A stretch of DNA of 64,000 nt from DATAUD01 sp036268455 (lineage in GTDB: Bacteria > Verrucomicrobiota > Verrucomicrobiia > Limisphaerales > Palsa-1400): contig DATAUD010000043.1 of NCBI GenBank assembly GCA_036268455.1, positions 1 to 64,000 on the forward strand, in the 5' to 3' direction. Positions 45,218 to 55,961 of this stretch are shown here, in pieces. The notes below the pieces were generated by a model that was not told the DNA's origin, searched no databases, and saw only the letters and a list, made by a program, of their open reading frames with translations. Within the stretch, counting starts at the first letter, position 1; every line of letters starts with the position of its first letter. Made by a program: the position numbers and the translations under genes.

Positions 45218-48200
45218 TCAGAAAAACCCAAAAACCGGGTTGCCCGGCCACGGTACCAGGAAGACAGGCGCAACCCAGTAAACCCACGGCCATAGGTTGG
45301 GTGGATTAAGGTCGTTGTTGTGGCTATTGGACGGAGGTTGAGTCGGAACCTTTATTGGACAAGGGTCTGTCACCGCGGGCGGATTTGGAGGAGGCGTGCA
45401 AAACCTGCTCCAAATATTCTCCAGGCGTTCGAGTTCCACCTCTAGCTGCGAAACGCTTCCGCCCCTGTCGCTAATCGTCGCTATTTTTGCGTATAGGCTG
45501 TCGATTTGTTGTTGCAGCGCCGCGCAATCGATCAGTCCAAAACTGTCAATGTCATTTGGAGCGCGATTTCGAACGAAAGTGTATAAATCCAGTGACGAAC
45601 CACTTTCAAAAAATGGACGATGAAAATGAAAATGGCGGGTTTCGCGGGCGGCATCGAAGCCCAACTCCCCGTTGGGATCGCGGTTTGGCCAACGCTGCAA
45701 ATTCGGGTCGTAGTAACGATAAAGATAGTAAACCAAGCCTGAGTTGTCATGCGATTCCTTGCTGGAAAAGCGATAGACATTGGCTTCCGCAAGAAGGCCC
45801 GATTTCGAAATTACGTTCCCGAAAGCGTCGTAAAGGTACTTCGCCACGACGCCTTGGGAACCATCAACCAGCATCGTAACGTTCCCGTTCCCATCGGAAT
45901 GGTAGAAGCTACGGCCCGCCAATGGAGTTTGGGCGTAAGACTGCGCGGTGCGCGCGAGCAGACCACCGATTCCACCGGCGCCGTCCAAACTGCCGCTCAG
46001 ATCCTTGCCGCGCGTATAAGTAACCGTCGGCAGGTTGTTGGCGTCGCGCTCCTGGATCACCAGGTTGCCGTCATAAACGTAATAAACCGAATTTGTCCGC
46101 ACCCACGTGTTGCCTTGCCATGTGAATTCCTTCCGAATCCGCCGCCGCATCTCGCCGTCGTAAGAAAACTGCGACATCCACGCGTTGGAAACCGATGCCT
46201 GGACCAACTGGTTCTCGTCGTCATAGACAAAATTCCGCAGTCCGTCGTTCGTCAGGTTTCCATTGCCGTCGTACTGGAAAGCCATGTTGGTCGAAAGGGT
46301 CACGGAGACAGCGCTGGTGGCGTGCCTGCCGTAACTGTCCGAAGCTATTGCCGTATAGGTTGTCACCAAGGGAAGGTTCGTGGCGGCAAATGTGGAATCC
46401 GCATAGGTGACCGCGGGGGTTCCATTAACCGTCACTCCGCTTGTGGCGGTTGAAGTCGTCGTTCCTATCACGGTCAAACTGCCGCCGTTGGTGTTTGCGG
46501 TTAATTCATTCCGCGAATTGACTTGAAAATTCTCAATCAACGCGTTGTTGGTCCGGTAACTCAGGTTTCCGGCAGGGTCGAAGGCGTAATGCAATTGTTC
46601 ATTCAGACGGGCCGCGCCGCCTGACTCAAAAGCCTGGTCGGCGACGACTTGGCCAGTTGCATTGTAAGTGTAATCAACATTATTCTCTCCGTTGCGTATC
46701 ACGTTGGTACGCTGGCTGCCGAGGTTGTACGCGTACACGCTTGAATCCAGATTGCCGAGACCGCTGTTATAAAGCCAGGTTCCGAGCATTCGGGCGTTGT
46801 TATCATAGGTATTGGTGGTAAAAGCTCCATTTGGCAATGAAACGCCCGCGATCAAGGCCGAAGAGCATCTCATCCCCGCCAAACCCGGATTGTATGAATA
46901 AGTAAACGTCCCGGCCGGCGACGCCGTCGTGTGAAGCCGATTCGCGTTGTCGTAACCGTAACTCTGCGCCCAATCCGATGCGTTCGGTTGTTGCAAGTCG
47001 AGACGGGTGCGAACGCGGTCAACATATGTGTAGGCAACCGTGTCGCTTGCCCAAGGCCCCGTTTCAGAGGCAAGCTGTCCGGATTTAGTGTAGGTAAACG
47101 CAGTCGTTCCGATTCCATCCGACATACTCGTCCTTCGATTCATTCCGTCATAAGAAAACGACACGGACGGACTGGAAGGATATGTCACAGCGGTCAAATT
47201 ACCGACGTTGTCATAAGCATAATCGGTGGCGCCGCGGGCGAGACTCCAGCGACTCGTCAATCGATTGTCGGCGTCGTAATTATACATGAGCATCGTTGCG
47301 CCAGTCGCGTCCACTTTACTTGTGACGCGACCGTAAAGATCATATCCCCAGCGTGTTACATTGGTGTTTTGGTCCGCTAAATTTGTCAAATCTCCCGCCG
47401 CGTCATATAAAAATCGTGTCACATTGCTAAGAGCATCTGTTTCGGCGAGCTTGCGGTTGAGCGAATCATAATTGTAAAACGTGACCTTGCTCAGTTGATT
47501 GCTGTAACTGGTTGGACCGGCTACATTGGAGGCGTAGTTCCATCGCTCCACGCCGCTATCGGGGTAGCTGCGGCTGAGAATTCGGTTCAGGTTGTCAAAA
47601 GTCTGGGTCGTCACCACGCCGTTGGCATCGACGCTTCCGATCAGCCGGTCCATGGGATCGAAAGTTTTGCCAAACATTTGCCCAAACGAATTGCCCGAGG
47701 TAAACAGCAAGCCTTGATTATTAAACCAGTTCGTGACCCTTACGCCGGAACTATCGACGCTATTTGTAATCTGGCCTATGAGATTGAAGTTATTGGTGAC
47801 AGAATAGCCGTCGGGATACAGAGTATTGGTCAATTGAACCCGATTGTCATACCTGTAATAGGTATAGTTGCCCAAAGCGTCGCAGACCGATTCCAAGGCG
47901 CCGCAAGAACAATAATCGAATAACATATAATGGTTAAGCGCATTCGTCGCCGCAACCATATGTCGAAGAGGATCGTAACCGTAATGACTCCAATTGCCCA
48001 GGCGGTCTTTGACGGCTGTGAGGTCCAGGTGGGTATATTGATTTGAGGTAAATGTGCCATCAGGATATGCCCGGCTTGTCAGCCTCTGAAAAGCATCCCA
48101 GGTATTCGTAACGGTCAACCTCAATGGGTCTGTGTGAGTTAAAACAAGTCCGTTGGAATAGGTGTAGAAATTGGTCGATATCCCAACCTGAATTTGTTCG

Positions 48201-50305
48201 TTCAAAAATCCGTCGCTTTCGTAAAAATTCGTTGTAAGCAAGCCGCTCGGCAGCTCGACGCTTGTTGGGCGCCGGCTGTTGTCGTAGGTTGTTGCGGTAA
48301 GCTCGTTTGAGGCATCGAGACTGCTGACAATTTCGTGAAAGGCGTTATACGTATTGCTCACCACCTGTATTCCGAGGGCATTTGTTATTGTTACAAGATC
48401 CATCCCATTGGCCAGGTAGGTGTAAATAGTTGTTCGCAATGCGACTGATCCGTTGGATGAATAAGTGCCGATGTTTGTTGTGACATATCCCAGGGTGTTT
48501 CGGACTTTCCATGCAAACGCGGTCGTGCCGTCGGGAAGAACCTTCGCCGTTAACAGTGGCAGGATCTGTGTTCCTTCGTAGGCTGAATTGGTTTTTCCGG
48601 CGTAATCGCACCAGGTTTTTTGGCCTTCTATCATGCCGGCAGCATCCGGACTTGGGCTTCTTTTTAGCGAGACCGTTTGACCCACCGTACCTTCGCTCGT
48701 CAGCAGCCAATGTTTCATTTGGGCCAGGCGAAAATCATTGCTCGTGAGAAGCAAAATGTTGGTGGGCGGCAGATCGGCGTACTGTTTTTTCCCCCAGTGA
48801 AAACTGTTGCGGACTTCGAGATTGGTGTTGTCGAACATGTTCGAAAGAGAGCCTGTGACGGGCACAGCCCCCGCGGAGTAGGAAGCCGCCACTCCCGGCG
48901 CCCCGTCCTGGTAAAGGTAAAGCTCGGACGAACCATCCGGGTCCGTCACCAGCACGGAACGTTGATTGGGCGGAACATCGGTCGCCGGAGTGTCGGTTAG
49001 GCTAAACGTCGTCGTTCCATACGGCGTTTTCAACGATGTCACCCAGTCATTCGTGTCATATGTGAGTGAACTGGCAAGGCTTTGGACATCAATAATATTC
49101 GTCAGGCAGCCGTTGGTATCGTAGGCGAAGAAGGCCGAACGATTATACCGGTCCTTCACCTGTGTAATAAGGTTCGTGCTGAATTTATTGGTGGAGCCGT
49201 AGTAGATAAAGTTCGTTCCTCCGGTCGCATCCACCACGGTTTGAAGTTGCATGACAAAACCATTGGTATGGTAATTGAAAATGGTCGCTTGGGATTGCGA
49301 ATTGGAGTGCTGCGTCAGAAAGGCCATATTATTCAGGATGCAGCCATATGTATCAATTGAGCCGTCCGGATAATAAAGTTTGTACCCGTTCGTCATGTCT
49401 CCGGTTAAGCGCGTATTGGAGAGGTAATCATATGTTCCGGCGAATATGCGCGATCCTCCGCCGGGAAAGTAAACCACGTTGCTGTAAAATGTATTGCTCC
49501 CGTCAGGGGTGTATTCGATGGAAGTGACGTAGGAGAGCCAGGAAAAATTCCATTTCTTTCCAAGACCGAAAATACTTGAGTTCATTCCCGCCGCGGATTC
49601 CCGCTGCTTGTAAGAAAGTTTGAGCGCGATTCGCGAGCCGAATGCCGGTTGGTAACCCAGCGGCTCATCGTGCAGCCACAGTGATATATAAGGTTCCGAG
49701 ACACGCCATATCGGCATCCCGACTCCAGGTCCTGTTGGACTTCCGAAAGGGTCCCAGAAATTCGGCGGAGGCCCGCCGTCGCCATCCCCGTTTCCGTCGG
49801 GGCCATCAGGACCGTCGCCGCCGCCGCCTCCTCCGCAGGTCGGCGGAGGAGCAGGCCCGCCGCCGCCATCGCCGGTATCATCTATTGGGCCATATATGGG
49901 CGCGCCCCCTCCGCAAGCGTCACCCGCGACATAAATGTCATAATCTCCGCCCGGCATCATTAACAGTTGGGACGGCCAGCATAATCCCGGAGTGCCAAGA
50001 TCATAGTCTCTAGCGTCAAAAGTCACCGCATTGCCGAGGTAATAAATATAAAGTCCCCCGAAAGTCATCGTCGCTCCCGGAAAAATCTGCGCCATGCCTG
50101 ATTGCGCGTAAAAGTCCGGTGATGACCCGGAGCCAACTCCTCCGGCGTTCATGCTGCAAGGTCCGATATTATGGTAGGTAACCGAGGCATATTGGGCCGG
50201 CGCGGTTGTAACCCCTAAAATCGTTCCTCCCAAAACGGCCAGTTGCGTCAGGCAAATCAATCGTTTCGCGCGTAGCCTTCGCGCCAGGCTTGGATTCCTT
50301 TTCAT
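45218..50305 (-). CDS. Secreted RHS/YD-repeat protein
   Basis: The 1695-residue protein starts MKRNPSLARRLRAKR with a signal sequence, then a small N-terminal beta domain, a Gly/Pro/Asp-rich linker (~150-190), many YD repeats (~250-1320; YDSLNRKLAETDAL, YDLYGRVTSKVDA) and the RHS-associated core (YYVYDGNLVIQERD...YRYYDPNLQRW). After NRDP comes a unique ~150-residue end with a coiled coil (LQQQIDSLYAKIATI, LEVELERLENI) and a proline-rich hydrophobic tail. In known RHS systems the shell encloses a variable tip domain, often a toxin. The tip here is not recognised. It follows a 1018-residue secreted protein by 12 bases. Confidence 0.9.
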   Translation of the reverse strand: MKRNPSLARRLRAKRLICLTQLAVLGGTILGVTTAPAQYASVTYHNIGPCSMNAGGVGSGSSPDFYAQSGMAQIFPGATMTFGGLYIYYLGNAVTFDARDYDLGTPGLCWPSQLLMMPGGDYDIYVAGDACGGGAPIYGPIDDTGDGGGGPAPPPTCGGGGGGDGPDGPDGNGDGDGGPPPNFWDPFGSPTGPGVGMPIWRVSEPYISLWLHDEPLGYQPAFGSRIALKLSYKQRESAAGMNSSIFGLGKKWNFSWLSYVTSIEYTPDGSNTFYSNVVYFPGGGSRIFAGTYDYLSNTRLTGDMTNGYKLYYPDGSIDTYGCILNNMAFLTQHSNSQSQATIFNYHTNGFVMQLQTVVDATGGTNFIYYGSTNKFSTNLITQVKDRYNRSAFFAYDTNGCLTNIIDVQSLASSLTYDTNDWVTSLKTPYGTTTFSLTDTPATDVPPNQRSVLVTDPDGSSELYLYQDGAPGVAASYSAGAVPVTGSLSNMFDNTNLEVRNSFHWGKKQYADLPPTNILLLTSNDFRLAQMKHWLLTSEGTVGQTVSLKRSPSPDAAGMIEGQKTWCDYAGKTNSAYEGTQILPLLTAKVLPDGTTAFAWKVRNTLGYVTTNIGTYSSNGSVALRTTIYTYLANGMDLVTITNALGIQVVSNTYNAFHEIVSSLDASNELTATTYDNSRRPTSVELPSGLLTTNFYESDGFLNEQIQVGISTNFYTYSNGLVLTHTDPLRLTVTNTWDAFQRLTSRAYPDGTFTSNQYTHLDLTAVKDRLGNWSHYGYDPLRHMVAATNALNHYMLFDYCSCGALESVCDALGNYTYYRYDNRVQLTNTLYPDGYSVTNNFNLIGQITNSVDSSGVRVTNWFNNQGLLFTSGNSFGQMFGKTFDPMDRLIGSVDANGVVTTQTFDNLNRILSRSYPDSGVERWNYASNVAGPTSYSNQLSKVTFYNYDSLNRKLAETDALSNVTRFLYDAAGDLTNLADQNTNVTRWGYDLYGRVTSKVDATGATMLMYNYDADNRLTSRWSLARGATDYAYDNVGNLTAVTYPSSPSVSFSYDGMNRRTSMSDGIGTTAFTYTKSGQLASETGPWASDTVAYTYVDRVRTRLDLQQPNASDWAQSYGYDNANRLHTTASPAGTFTYSYNPGLAGMRCSSALIAGVSLPNGAFTTNTYDNNARMLGTWLYNSGLGNLDSSVYAYNLGSQRTNVIRNGENNVDYTYNATGQVVADQAFESGGAARLNEQLHYAFDPAGNLSYRTNNALIENFQVNSRNELTANTNGGSLTVIGTTTSTATSGVTVNGTPAVTYADSTFAATNLPLVTTYTAIASDSYGRHATSAVSVTLSTNMAFQYDGNGNLTNDGLRNFVYDDENQLVQASVSNAWMSQFSYDGEMRRRIRKEFTWQGNTWVRTNSVYYVYDGNLVIQERDANNLPTVTYTRGKDLSGSLDGAGGIGGLLARTAQSYAQTPLAGRSFYHSDGNGNVTMLVDGSQGVVAKYLYDAFGNVISKSGLLAEANVYRFSSKESHDNSGLVYYLYRYYDPNLQRWPNRDPNGELGFDAARETRHFHFHRPFFESGSSLDLYTFVRNRAPNDIDSFGLIDCAALQQQIDSLYAKIATISDRGGSVSQLEVELERLENIWSRFCTPPPNPPAVTDPCPIKVPTQPPSNSHNNDLNPPNLWPWVYWVAPVFLVPWPGNPVFGFF

Positions 50306-50317
50306 GATGTAAAAACC

Positions 50318-53300
50318 TTACGGAACTCTTGAATTACTCAGCGGCCGGATGATCGCAATCGTCAGGCCCAGGTCTCCGGCCACCTGCCAGTCAATTTCGT
50401 CGGAATCAACCATCCCATTTCCGTTGATATCCTCGATATAATCCGGAATTCCGTCCCCGTTGTTGTCAAGCGGCAGACTATTGGCGCCCACCGCCACGTA
50501 ATGAAAACCAATGCTCACGATATTCGTTCCTTCAATGGCGTTATTAGTCGTTACGGTGTAATGGTAAAGACCCGCCTGCGGCGCCGGTTGGCTTCCTGTA
50601 TGAATCAGGCTGGTTAGACTGCTTGGATAATAATTCACGCCAAGCGCCCCGCCTTCGTAAGCCGGGCTGGCGGCTAAAATGACATCGTGGTTCTCAGGCA
50701 GCAACGTGGCAAAACCCGTGACGTAAGCGTTATTGTAGCAACTGTTAATGGTCGCTCCACCCGAATTCGTGATAAAAGTCTGGTCGAACAGATTATCTCG
50801 GAAAGTCCAACTGCCGCTATTCGTGTGGGTGACACTGAGTGAACCCTCAAGGAACAGATTATTGTAAAAGGAATCGGCCATCGTGCCGATGTCCGTCAGT
50901 TGCACTTTGACACGTTCGTAGAGTGAATTAGTGCTGGCTATCGCAGGCCCGGCGTCGTAGATCTCTCCGCCATAGAATTGGCAATCCTGAAACCCAAACG
51001 CGCACGAATACTTAGACGTGCCAAGTTGAAAATCCGATGCTAGCACGGGCCAATCGGTAAAAGAAAAATTGCCCGACGAAATGTCCACCTGATTCGGAGC
51101 GACAACCGACCCGCTCCAGGACGGCGATTCCCAATTCGTATTGGACTGTTCCTGAACGGTGTTGTAACGCGCCACATAACTCGGGCTGGTCGCCGTGCCC
51201 TTGCAATTGACCGTTGCCTTCGAGTATAGCCATAGTCCGTAGGAACCGTAAGTTCCCAGCGCCGTCCCAGGAAGAACCGTGACAATGGCATTCGACACCT
51301 CCATCGAAACGGCATAGTCCAACGGGTCGTAGTGATAGCCTATGTCCGCGGCGTCCGTATCACGCTGCGCCTGTGGAAAAAAGGTGTAATCATTGGTAAA
51401 CCATCCGGCGGGAATAATAACGGGGGGATAGGTCGTCGTGCTTTGCAAATCCGCCAGAACCGCTGGATCAATATTCGTCGTCCCTGCGTTTCGGTACGGG
51501 CTATTGGCCGCGAGATAGTGCGCTCCCGCGCCCGCCGTCTGGAATACTCCAGTGTCCGAATCCAAAACGACGGTGCCGGTGGAGGAATAGTTTCCCATTT
51601 CCCAGTCAAAGTTTGTTTCATCGACAACAAGACAATTCGTCAAACTAAGCGTCGTCCCCCAATCCTGCGCAAACATGTTGCAGTTATGGAACGTAAGATT
51701 GACACAGGACTCCGACTGCCCCACCCAGGCGTCCGGAATGTAACCATCCGTAATCTGATCGAAGACGACATTTACATTGTAGATCAAACCGTTGTTTAAC
51801 GAGAGCGTGGCCCCGTCAGTTACAAAAGCCGAGCCACAGTTAACTATCTGGAAATCCGACATGGAAAGAATTCCGCCGAATTCCTGATACGCATTTTCAA
51901 AACTGATGCACGCGGCCAGATGGCTGAAGCGGATATTCTGAAGGTAATAAGGCCCTTGCCCAACCGATGCCTGGTCTATAAATATCGCGAAGTTCCCCGC
52001 TGCATCCGAAGACGGATTGCCTGTGCTGCCGGAAATTTTTTGTCCCACCGAATCATCATTCACTGACGTAAAGATGATCGGCCGGTAATGCCCTCCCTGG
52101 CAAAAGACATTCGGAGTGTCAGATTCCACGTCGATTTCCGCATTCGTATTGTTCGCAAATTTAACAACCGTTCCCCCTTCCATGGTCAGGCCATTGGGAG
52201 TATAAAGGTCGGACACTAGGTAAGTCGTGTCGCCTTGCAGCACGGAGGGGTCCGCTTCATCAATGAGTTCATAGTCCATTACCAAGCGCGCCTGCGCCGG
52301 CTTGCCTTTCGCGACCTTCATGACGCCCTCGCTTTTCACGCGCTTCTTTTGGAGTGGTCGCGGATTCAGCCGCACAGTCCGCCGCACCTGGCTTTTGTCC
52401 GGCTTGAAATTGGAAGCTTGTGGCGGCAAGTGTCGCAAAAAATTCGAGATACTTCCGTAAGGAATCGACTCTATCAGGAACGTGCGATTCTCGATTTGCA
52501 CCCACTGCTTGCTGACGGCGCCCGCCTGCGCCGAAGCATCTTGACTCCGCAGAAACAGAGCGCGTCCCACCGGCATTTTCATTTCCCCAAAGCTTAACCG
52601 GCGGACGTCCGTGCTTCCGTTATTGGTCACTACGACAGCCAAGGCGGGTTGCGGCGGCCTGAAGAATTCAGTATAGACCTGCAGTATCGTCGTTTGTGGA
52701 GAAAGGCCATAACTCTCCGGTGACGGAGGCTGCTGCCGGATGACAATATCCTGGCTCAACCCGGCCTTCCGATAGGTGTAACAAATATCCGCCGTCAAAT
52801 TTGTGAACCCATCGGAATACACAACTTGGTTCGAACCAATAATCGCCCCCGTGCAATCCTGGACCCACGCCAGCGGCGCGTTCGACCCGGAAGAAACGTC
52901 ATAGTAAGCCAGCCCGTAAACCGTGCTCGACAATTGCTTGCCGTCGGGCGTAGTGACAGTGACTGCGCCGTTTGGCGTATTGGCATTGGCCGCCCATCGA
53001 ACCTGTTGCCGCCCGTTGATGGCCTCCGCCCCCATGGCCGTAAGTTGGATGCCTTCGACCGAATCGACATACTGTCCGGAAGCAGGGTTAAGATAACAAA
53101 GCCCCGTGGCCAACTCTGTATAAGCGCCAAGGTTGGTCGTCACGAGTCCAGCCGCATTAGTCGAAACAACGGCTTTTTGCCAAACTCGCGAATTAGGCCC
53201 GCGCTGGACGCAGGTGTATTCCGATGCGGCTGTCGATGGCGCCGCGCTGGATTGTAACGCTCCGAACAACGTCCGCGGCGCGCACCCGAACGCCAGAAAA

Positions 53301-53374
53301 AGTGAAAGCGCCACACGGCAGTTTTTAAGAAAATTCCCGGTCGTTTGAATCCCTTGGGGTTGCTTTTTGTCCAT
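50318..53374 (-). CDS. Large secreted beta-helix-like partner of the RHS protein
   Basis: The 1018-residue protein starts at ATG 53374 with a signal segment (CRVALSLFLAFGCAPRTLFG). An N-terminal region (~50-330) with aromatic and Gln/Asn-rich beta strands is followed by a stretch resembling right-handed beta-helix repeats (NGLTMEGGTVVKFANNTNAE, LQNIRFSHLAACISFENAY, NNLFLEGSLSVTHTNSGSW). It ends with a calcium-binding-type segment DNNGDGIPDYIEDINGNGMV. It is cotranscribed upstream of the RHS gene. The family is not known to me; a role in RHS display or delivery is inferred from the tight pairing. Confidence 0.6.
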   Translation of the reverse strand: MDKKQPQGIQTTGNFLKNCRVALSLFLAFGCAPRTLFGALQSSAAPSTAASEYTCVQRGPNSRVWQKAVVSTNAAGLVTTNLGAYTELATGLCYLNPASGQYVDSVEGIQLTAMGAEAINGRQQVRWAANANTPNGAVTVTTPDGKQLSSTVYGLAYYDVSSGSNAPLAWVQDCTGAIIGSNQVVYSDGFTNLTADICYTYRKAGLSQDIVIRQQPPSPESYGLSPQTTILQVYTEFFRPPQPALAVVVTNNGSTDVRRLSFGEMKMPVGRALFLRSQDASAQAGAVSKQWVQIENRTFLIESIPYGSISNFLRHLPPQASNFKPDKSQVRRTVRLNPRPLQKKRVKSEGVMKVAKGKPAQARLVMDYELIDEADPSVLQGDTTYLVSDLYTPNGLTMEGGTVVKFANNTNAEIDVESDTPNVFCQGGHYRPIIFTSVNDDSVGQKISGSTGNPSSDAAGNFAIFIDQASVGQGPYYLQNIRFSHLAACISFENAYQEFGGILSMSDFQIVNCGSAFVTDGATLSLNNGLIYNVNVVFDQITDGYIPDAWVGQSESCVNLTFHNCNMFAQDWGTTLSLTNCLVVDETNFDWEMGNYSSTGTVVLDSDTGVFQTAGAGAHYLAANSPYRNAGTTNIDPAVLADLQSTTTYPPVIIPAGWFTNDYTFFPQAQRDTDAADIGYHYDPLDYAVSMEVSNAIVTVLPGTALGTYGSYGLWLYSKATVNCKGTATSPSYVARYNTVQEQSNTNWESPSWSGSVVAPNQVDISSGNFSFTDWPVLASDFQLGTSKYSCAFGFQDCQFYGGEIYDAGPAIASTNSLYERVKVQLTDIGTMADSFYNNLFLEGSLSVTHTNSGSWTFRDNLFDQTFITNSGGATINSCYNNAYVTGFATLLPENHDVILAASPAYEGGALGVNYYPSSLTSLIHTGSQPAPQAGLYHYTVTTNNAIEGTNIVSIGFHYVAVGANSLPLDNNGDGIPDYIEDINGNGMVDSDEIDWQVAGDLGLTIAIIRPLSNSRVP

Positions 53375-53463
53375 CGCCGCATGGGATATAGGGGATTGCC
53401 TTATATGGTGTCAAGGGCTTTCCCTTAATTTTTTGAAAAATCTTTTACAATGCTAAAACTTGC

Positions 53464-55563
53464 CTATTGCTTGAGATAAACTTCAATCGTCCCCAAATCC
53501 ACCGCCTCGTGGGGGTTGGCCTTAGCGGGCGGGATCTCGAATGTCCCATCGTATCCGTCATACGCTTCGGCGGGCTTCGCGCCAGAACTTCCCATGGGAT
53601 TCTTTGGATCGAAAAGCAAAACCAACATTTCGTAATTGCCTGGCTCAACCTGCTCGACGCGAAAAGAGCCGTCCTTGGCGCAATGGACTTTGTAGCCGTA
53701 TTTGAGGTTATCAATTCCACGATGGATCTGCGGCAAGAACCACGCATCGTAATCTTGTTTGGTCTTGAACGGTTTCGATGGTCTGGGCGTTGTGGTAAAA
53801 TAGGCGAGTTGTTTGTCCCATTCAACTTGCATACCCGGATTTTTCATCTTGAACTTTCCGACTACCGCGCGGCTAGCACCACCGAGTTTCACAACCGCCG
53901 TTTCTCCCGGCTTGACCTCGACCGCCTCCCTAATCCCCAATCCAAAAACGGCAAACTGGCCAGGAGGAACAAAATTGAACAAAAAATGCCCATGTTCATC
54001 TGTCTTTGTTTCGAACTTGGTGCTTCGGGTCCATGCCGTGCCCTCGTCCCGAAAAATATGAGCGTCAACCATTTCATTGGTGACCGTCTTGTTGTAATTC
54101 CAAAGGGTGCCTTCGATCCGGCCCCAGGGTTGCAATTTGACAGTCATATTCGTCGAGAATTCGGAATTAGTGATTCGTGCAAAACCACTTTCATGCACAG
54201 CCAGAATAAAAAAAGCCCCACTGAAGTCGTTTAAGTAGAAGTTTCCCTTGGCATCTGTCGTGCAATAATTCCATCGATCGTTTTCAAGCCTTTGCTCGTT
54301 CATAAAATGCCCATATTGGGGATTATAAAGCCGCGGTTTGCCTGAAAGATACAGTTCGGACCGCTCCCAAAACCCCGCCACCTGCACCCCGCCAACGAGC
54401 CTTCCTTCCGGATCAACCACTTTCCCAAAAATCTCCATCACGGGTGTCGCCGCTACCCGCGCAACGGGCGCACTCGGCCCAACAGTTTGCCGCGCATCCG
54501 TCAAACCAACCGCCGCGACCGCCACCGCGATCCCGACAGCCGCCCATTTCCAGTTTCGAGTCGCGCCGCTTTGAGCAATGGCCCGAAGCCGCTCCTTCAG
54601 CCTCGCCTTGTTCTCCGCAATTCCCACCAGCCCCGCTTGAGTTGAGAAATTGGCCAAATTCTCAACAACCTTCAATATGGTCTCGCCATACGCGACACGG
54701 TTTGCCCCGCCAACCTGCGCAAGGGCCAGCGCATCCGCCGCCAATTCCCGGTCCGCCCGCACCCGCGCAAAAGCCAGCCACAGCACAGGATTCATCCAGT
54801 GTAACACCTGCAACACCGAGACCAGCCAATTGACGCCCAAATCGCCTCTCTTGATATGCGCCAATTCGTGGAAAAAAATACAACGCAACTCCTCGGCCGA
54901 GAACCGTTCGAAAACCCCGTCCGGCAGCAGGAGCCGCTTCCGCCAAAACCCGTAAACAGCCGGACTCTCCACCTCCTCGCTCTCAATCAAGCGCACGGCC
55001 TGCGTGACCTTCAAAGCTCTGCGGCATTCATCAAACAACCGCGCCACATCCTCATTCGCGACCGTCTGTTGCCTCGCAATCCGCGAGCAAAACCGCCCAT
55101 TCGACCAAACCAGCCGGGCGCCAAAAAAGCACACACCTGCAAGCCATCCGTACAACGCAACTTCAAACCAATCCACCTTGCGAAAGCCATTTGTCGCTGC
55201 TGGTCGCTCGGGCAATCGCGGATTTTCATGCGACTCCGGTGTGAATCGATCCTCCTGAGGAAATGGCTCCTCGATTCGGTTCGCGGAAGTCACCTGAAGC
55301 GCCGGAAAGCTAACGTCTCTCTTCGTCTCATTTCTGTCAATTACAGGCAGCGAGGTCCGGGCCAGATTGAAAACGCTAAACGCGCATTGCGGCGTTGCAA
55401 GCATTAACAATCGAACAACCAGCAACATCCACAACCCGTATCGCCACGAAGCTGAAAGCCGTTCACGCAACATCCATTGCGCCAGGAGAATCAAGACGGC
55501 CAGCACTGCTGCCTGCCAGGTCGTTTGCAGAATGGATCGAAAAATATCCTCCGCCATATTCAT
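53464..55563 (-). CDS. BlaR1-type M56 membrane metallopeptidase with carboxypeptidase-regulatory-like tail
   Basis: The 699-residue sensor-protease has four N-terminal membrane helices and the M56 zinc motif FFHELAHIKRGDLG (HExxH near residue 229), with the third ligand region ADRELAADALALAQVGG. After a single helix (KWAAVGIAVAVAAVGLTDA, ~350), the periplasmic part is built of carboxypeptidase-regulatory-like/SdrB-type beta domains (IFGKVVDPEGRLVGGVQVAG, TDAKGNFYLNDFSG) instead of a penicillin-binding domain. It overlaps blaI by four bases. It would cut its repressor partner on sensing an unknown signal. Confidence 0.88.
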   Translation of the reverse strand: MNMAEDIFRSILQTTWQAAVLAVLILLAQWMLRERLSASWRYGLWMLLVVRLLMLATPQCAFSVFNLARTSLPVIDRNETKRDVSFPALQVTSANRIEEPFPQEDRFTPESHENPRLPERPAATNGFRKVDWFEVALYGWLAGVCFFGARLVWSNGRFCSRIARQQTVANEDVARLFDECRRALKVTQAVRLIESEEVESPAVYGFWRKRLLLPDGVFERFSAEELRCIFFHELAHIKRGDLGVNWLVSVLQVLHWMNPVLWLAFARVRADRELAADALALAQVGGANRVAYGETILKVVENLANFSTQAGLVGIAENKARLKERLRAIAQSGATRNWKWAAVGIAVAVAAVGLTDARQTVGPSAPVARVAATPVMEIFGKVVDPEGRLVGGVQVAGFWERSELYLSGKPRLYNPQYGHFMNEQRLENDRWNYCTTDAKGNFYLNDFSGAFFILAVHESGFARITNSEFSTNMTVKLQPWGRIEGTLWNYNKTVTNEMVDAHIFRDEGTAWTRSTKFETKTDEHGHFLFNFVPPGQFAVFGLGIREAVEVKPGETAVVKLGGASRAVVGKFKMKNPGMQVEWDKQLAYFTTTPRPSKPFKTKQDYDAWFLPQIHRGIDNLKYGYKVHCAKDGSFRVEQVEPGNYEMLVLLFDPKNPMGSSGAKPAEAYDGYDGTFEIPPAKANPHEAVDLGTIEVYLKQ

Positions 55564-55937
55564 TTCTCCTTCTCACGCAAAACGCGCCGCAATTCCTCAA
55601 TATCCTCCTTCGACAAATCCGCCCGTCTGACCAGGTGCAGAATGGCCTCCGCCGGCGCCCGTCCCAGGATCCGATCCAGAAAAGAATCGCTTTCGATTCG
55701 CGCGCATTCCGCCTTGGAGATGCGGGCGGTATAGAGATACCGCTTCCCATCGATGCGCTGGTCAAGAGCGCCCTTATTGACCAGCCGTCGCAAAAGCGTT
55801 CGCACCGTGGCGAGCGTCCACTGCTTTTTGTCCTGCAAAAGCTCGGCCACCGTGAAAGCCGCCGCCTCATGCCGATCCCAGATCACCGACATCACCTCCC
55901 ACTCCGCCGCCGTTATTCGAATGGATTTCTTCCTCAT
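55560..55937 (-). CDS. BlaI/MecI/CopY-type repressor
   Basis: The 125-residue dimeric winged-helix repressor has ITAAEWEVMSVIWDRHEAAAFTVAELLQDKKQWTLATVRTLLRRLVNKGAL in its DNA-binding half and a short C-terminal dimerisation helix ending in VLREKEK. In this family the partner protease cuts the repressor in the linker. The ATG at 55937 overlaps a downstream operator region only 24 bases away, and its stop overlaps the blaR1 start, so the pair forms one autoregulated operon. Confidence 0.92.
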   Translation of the reverse strand: MRKKSIRITAAEWEVMSVIWDRHEAAAFTVAELLQDKKQWTLATVRTLLRRLVNKGALDQRIDGKRYLYTARISKAECARIESDSFLDRILGRAPAEAILHLVRRADLSKEDIEELRRVLREKEK

Positions 55938-55961
55938 GTTACGATTGTCACAGGAGACTGT

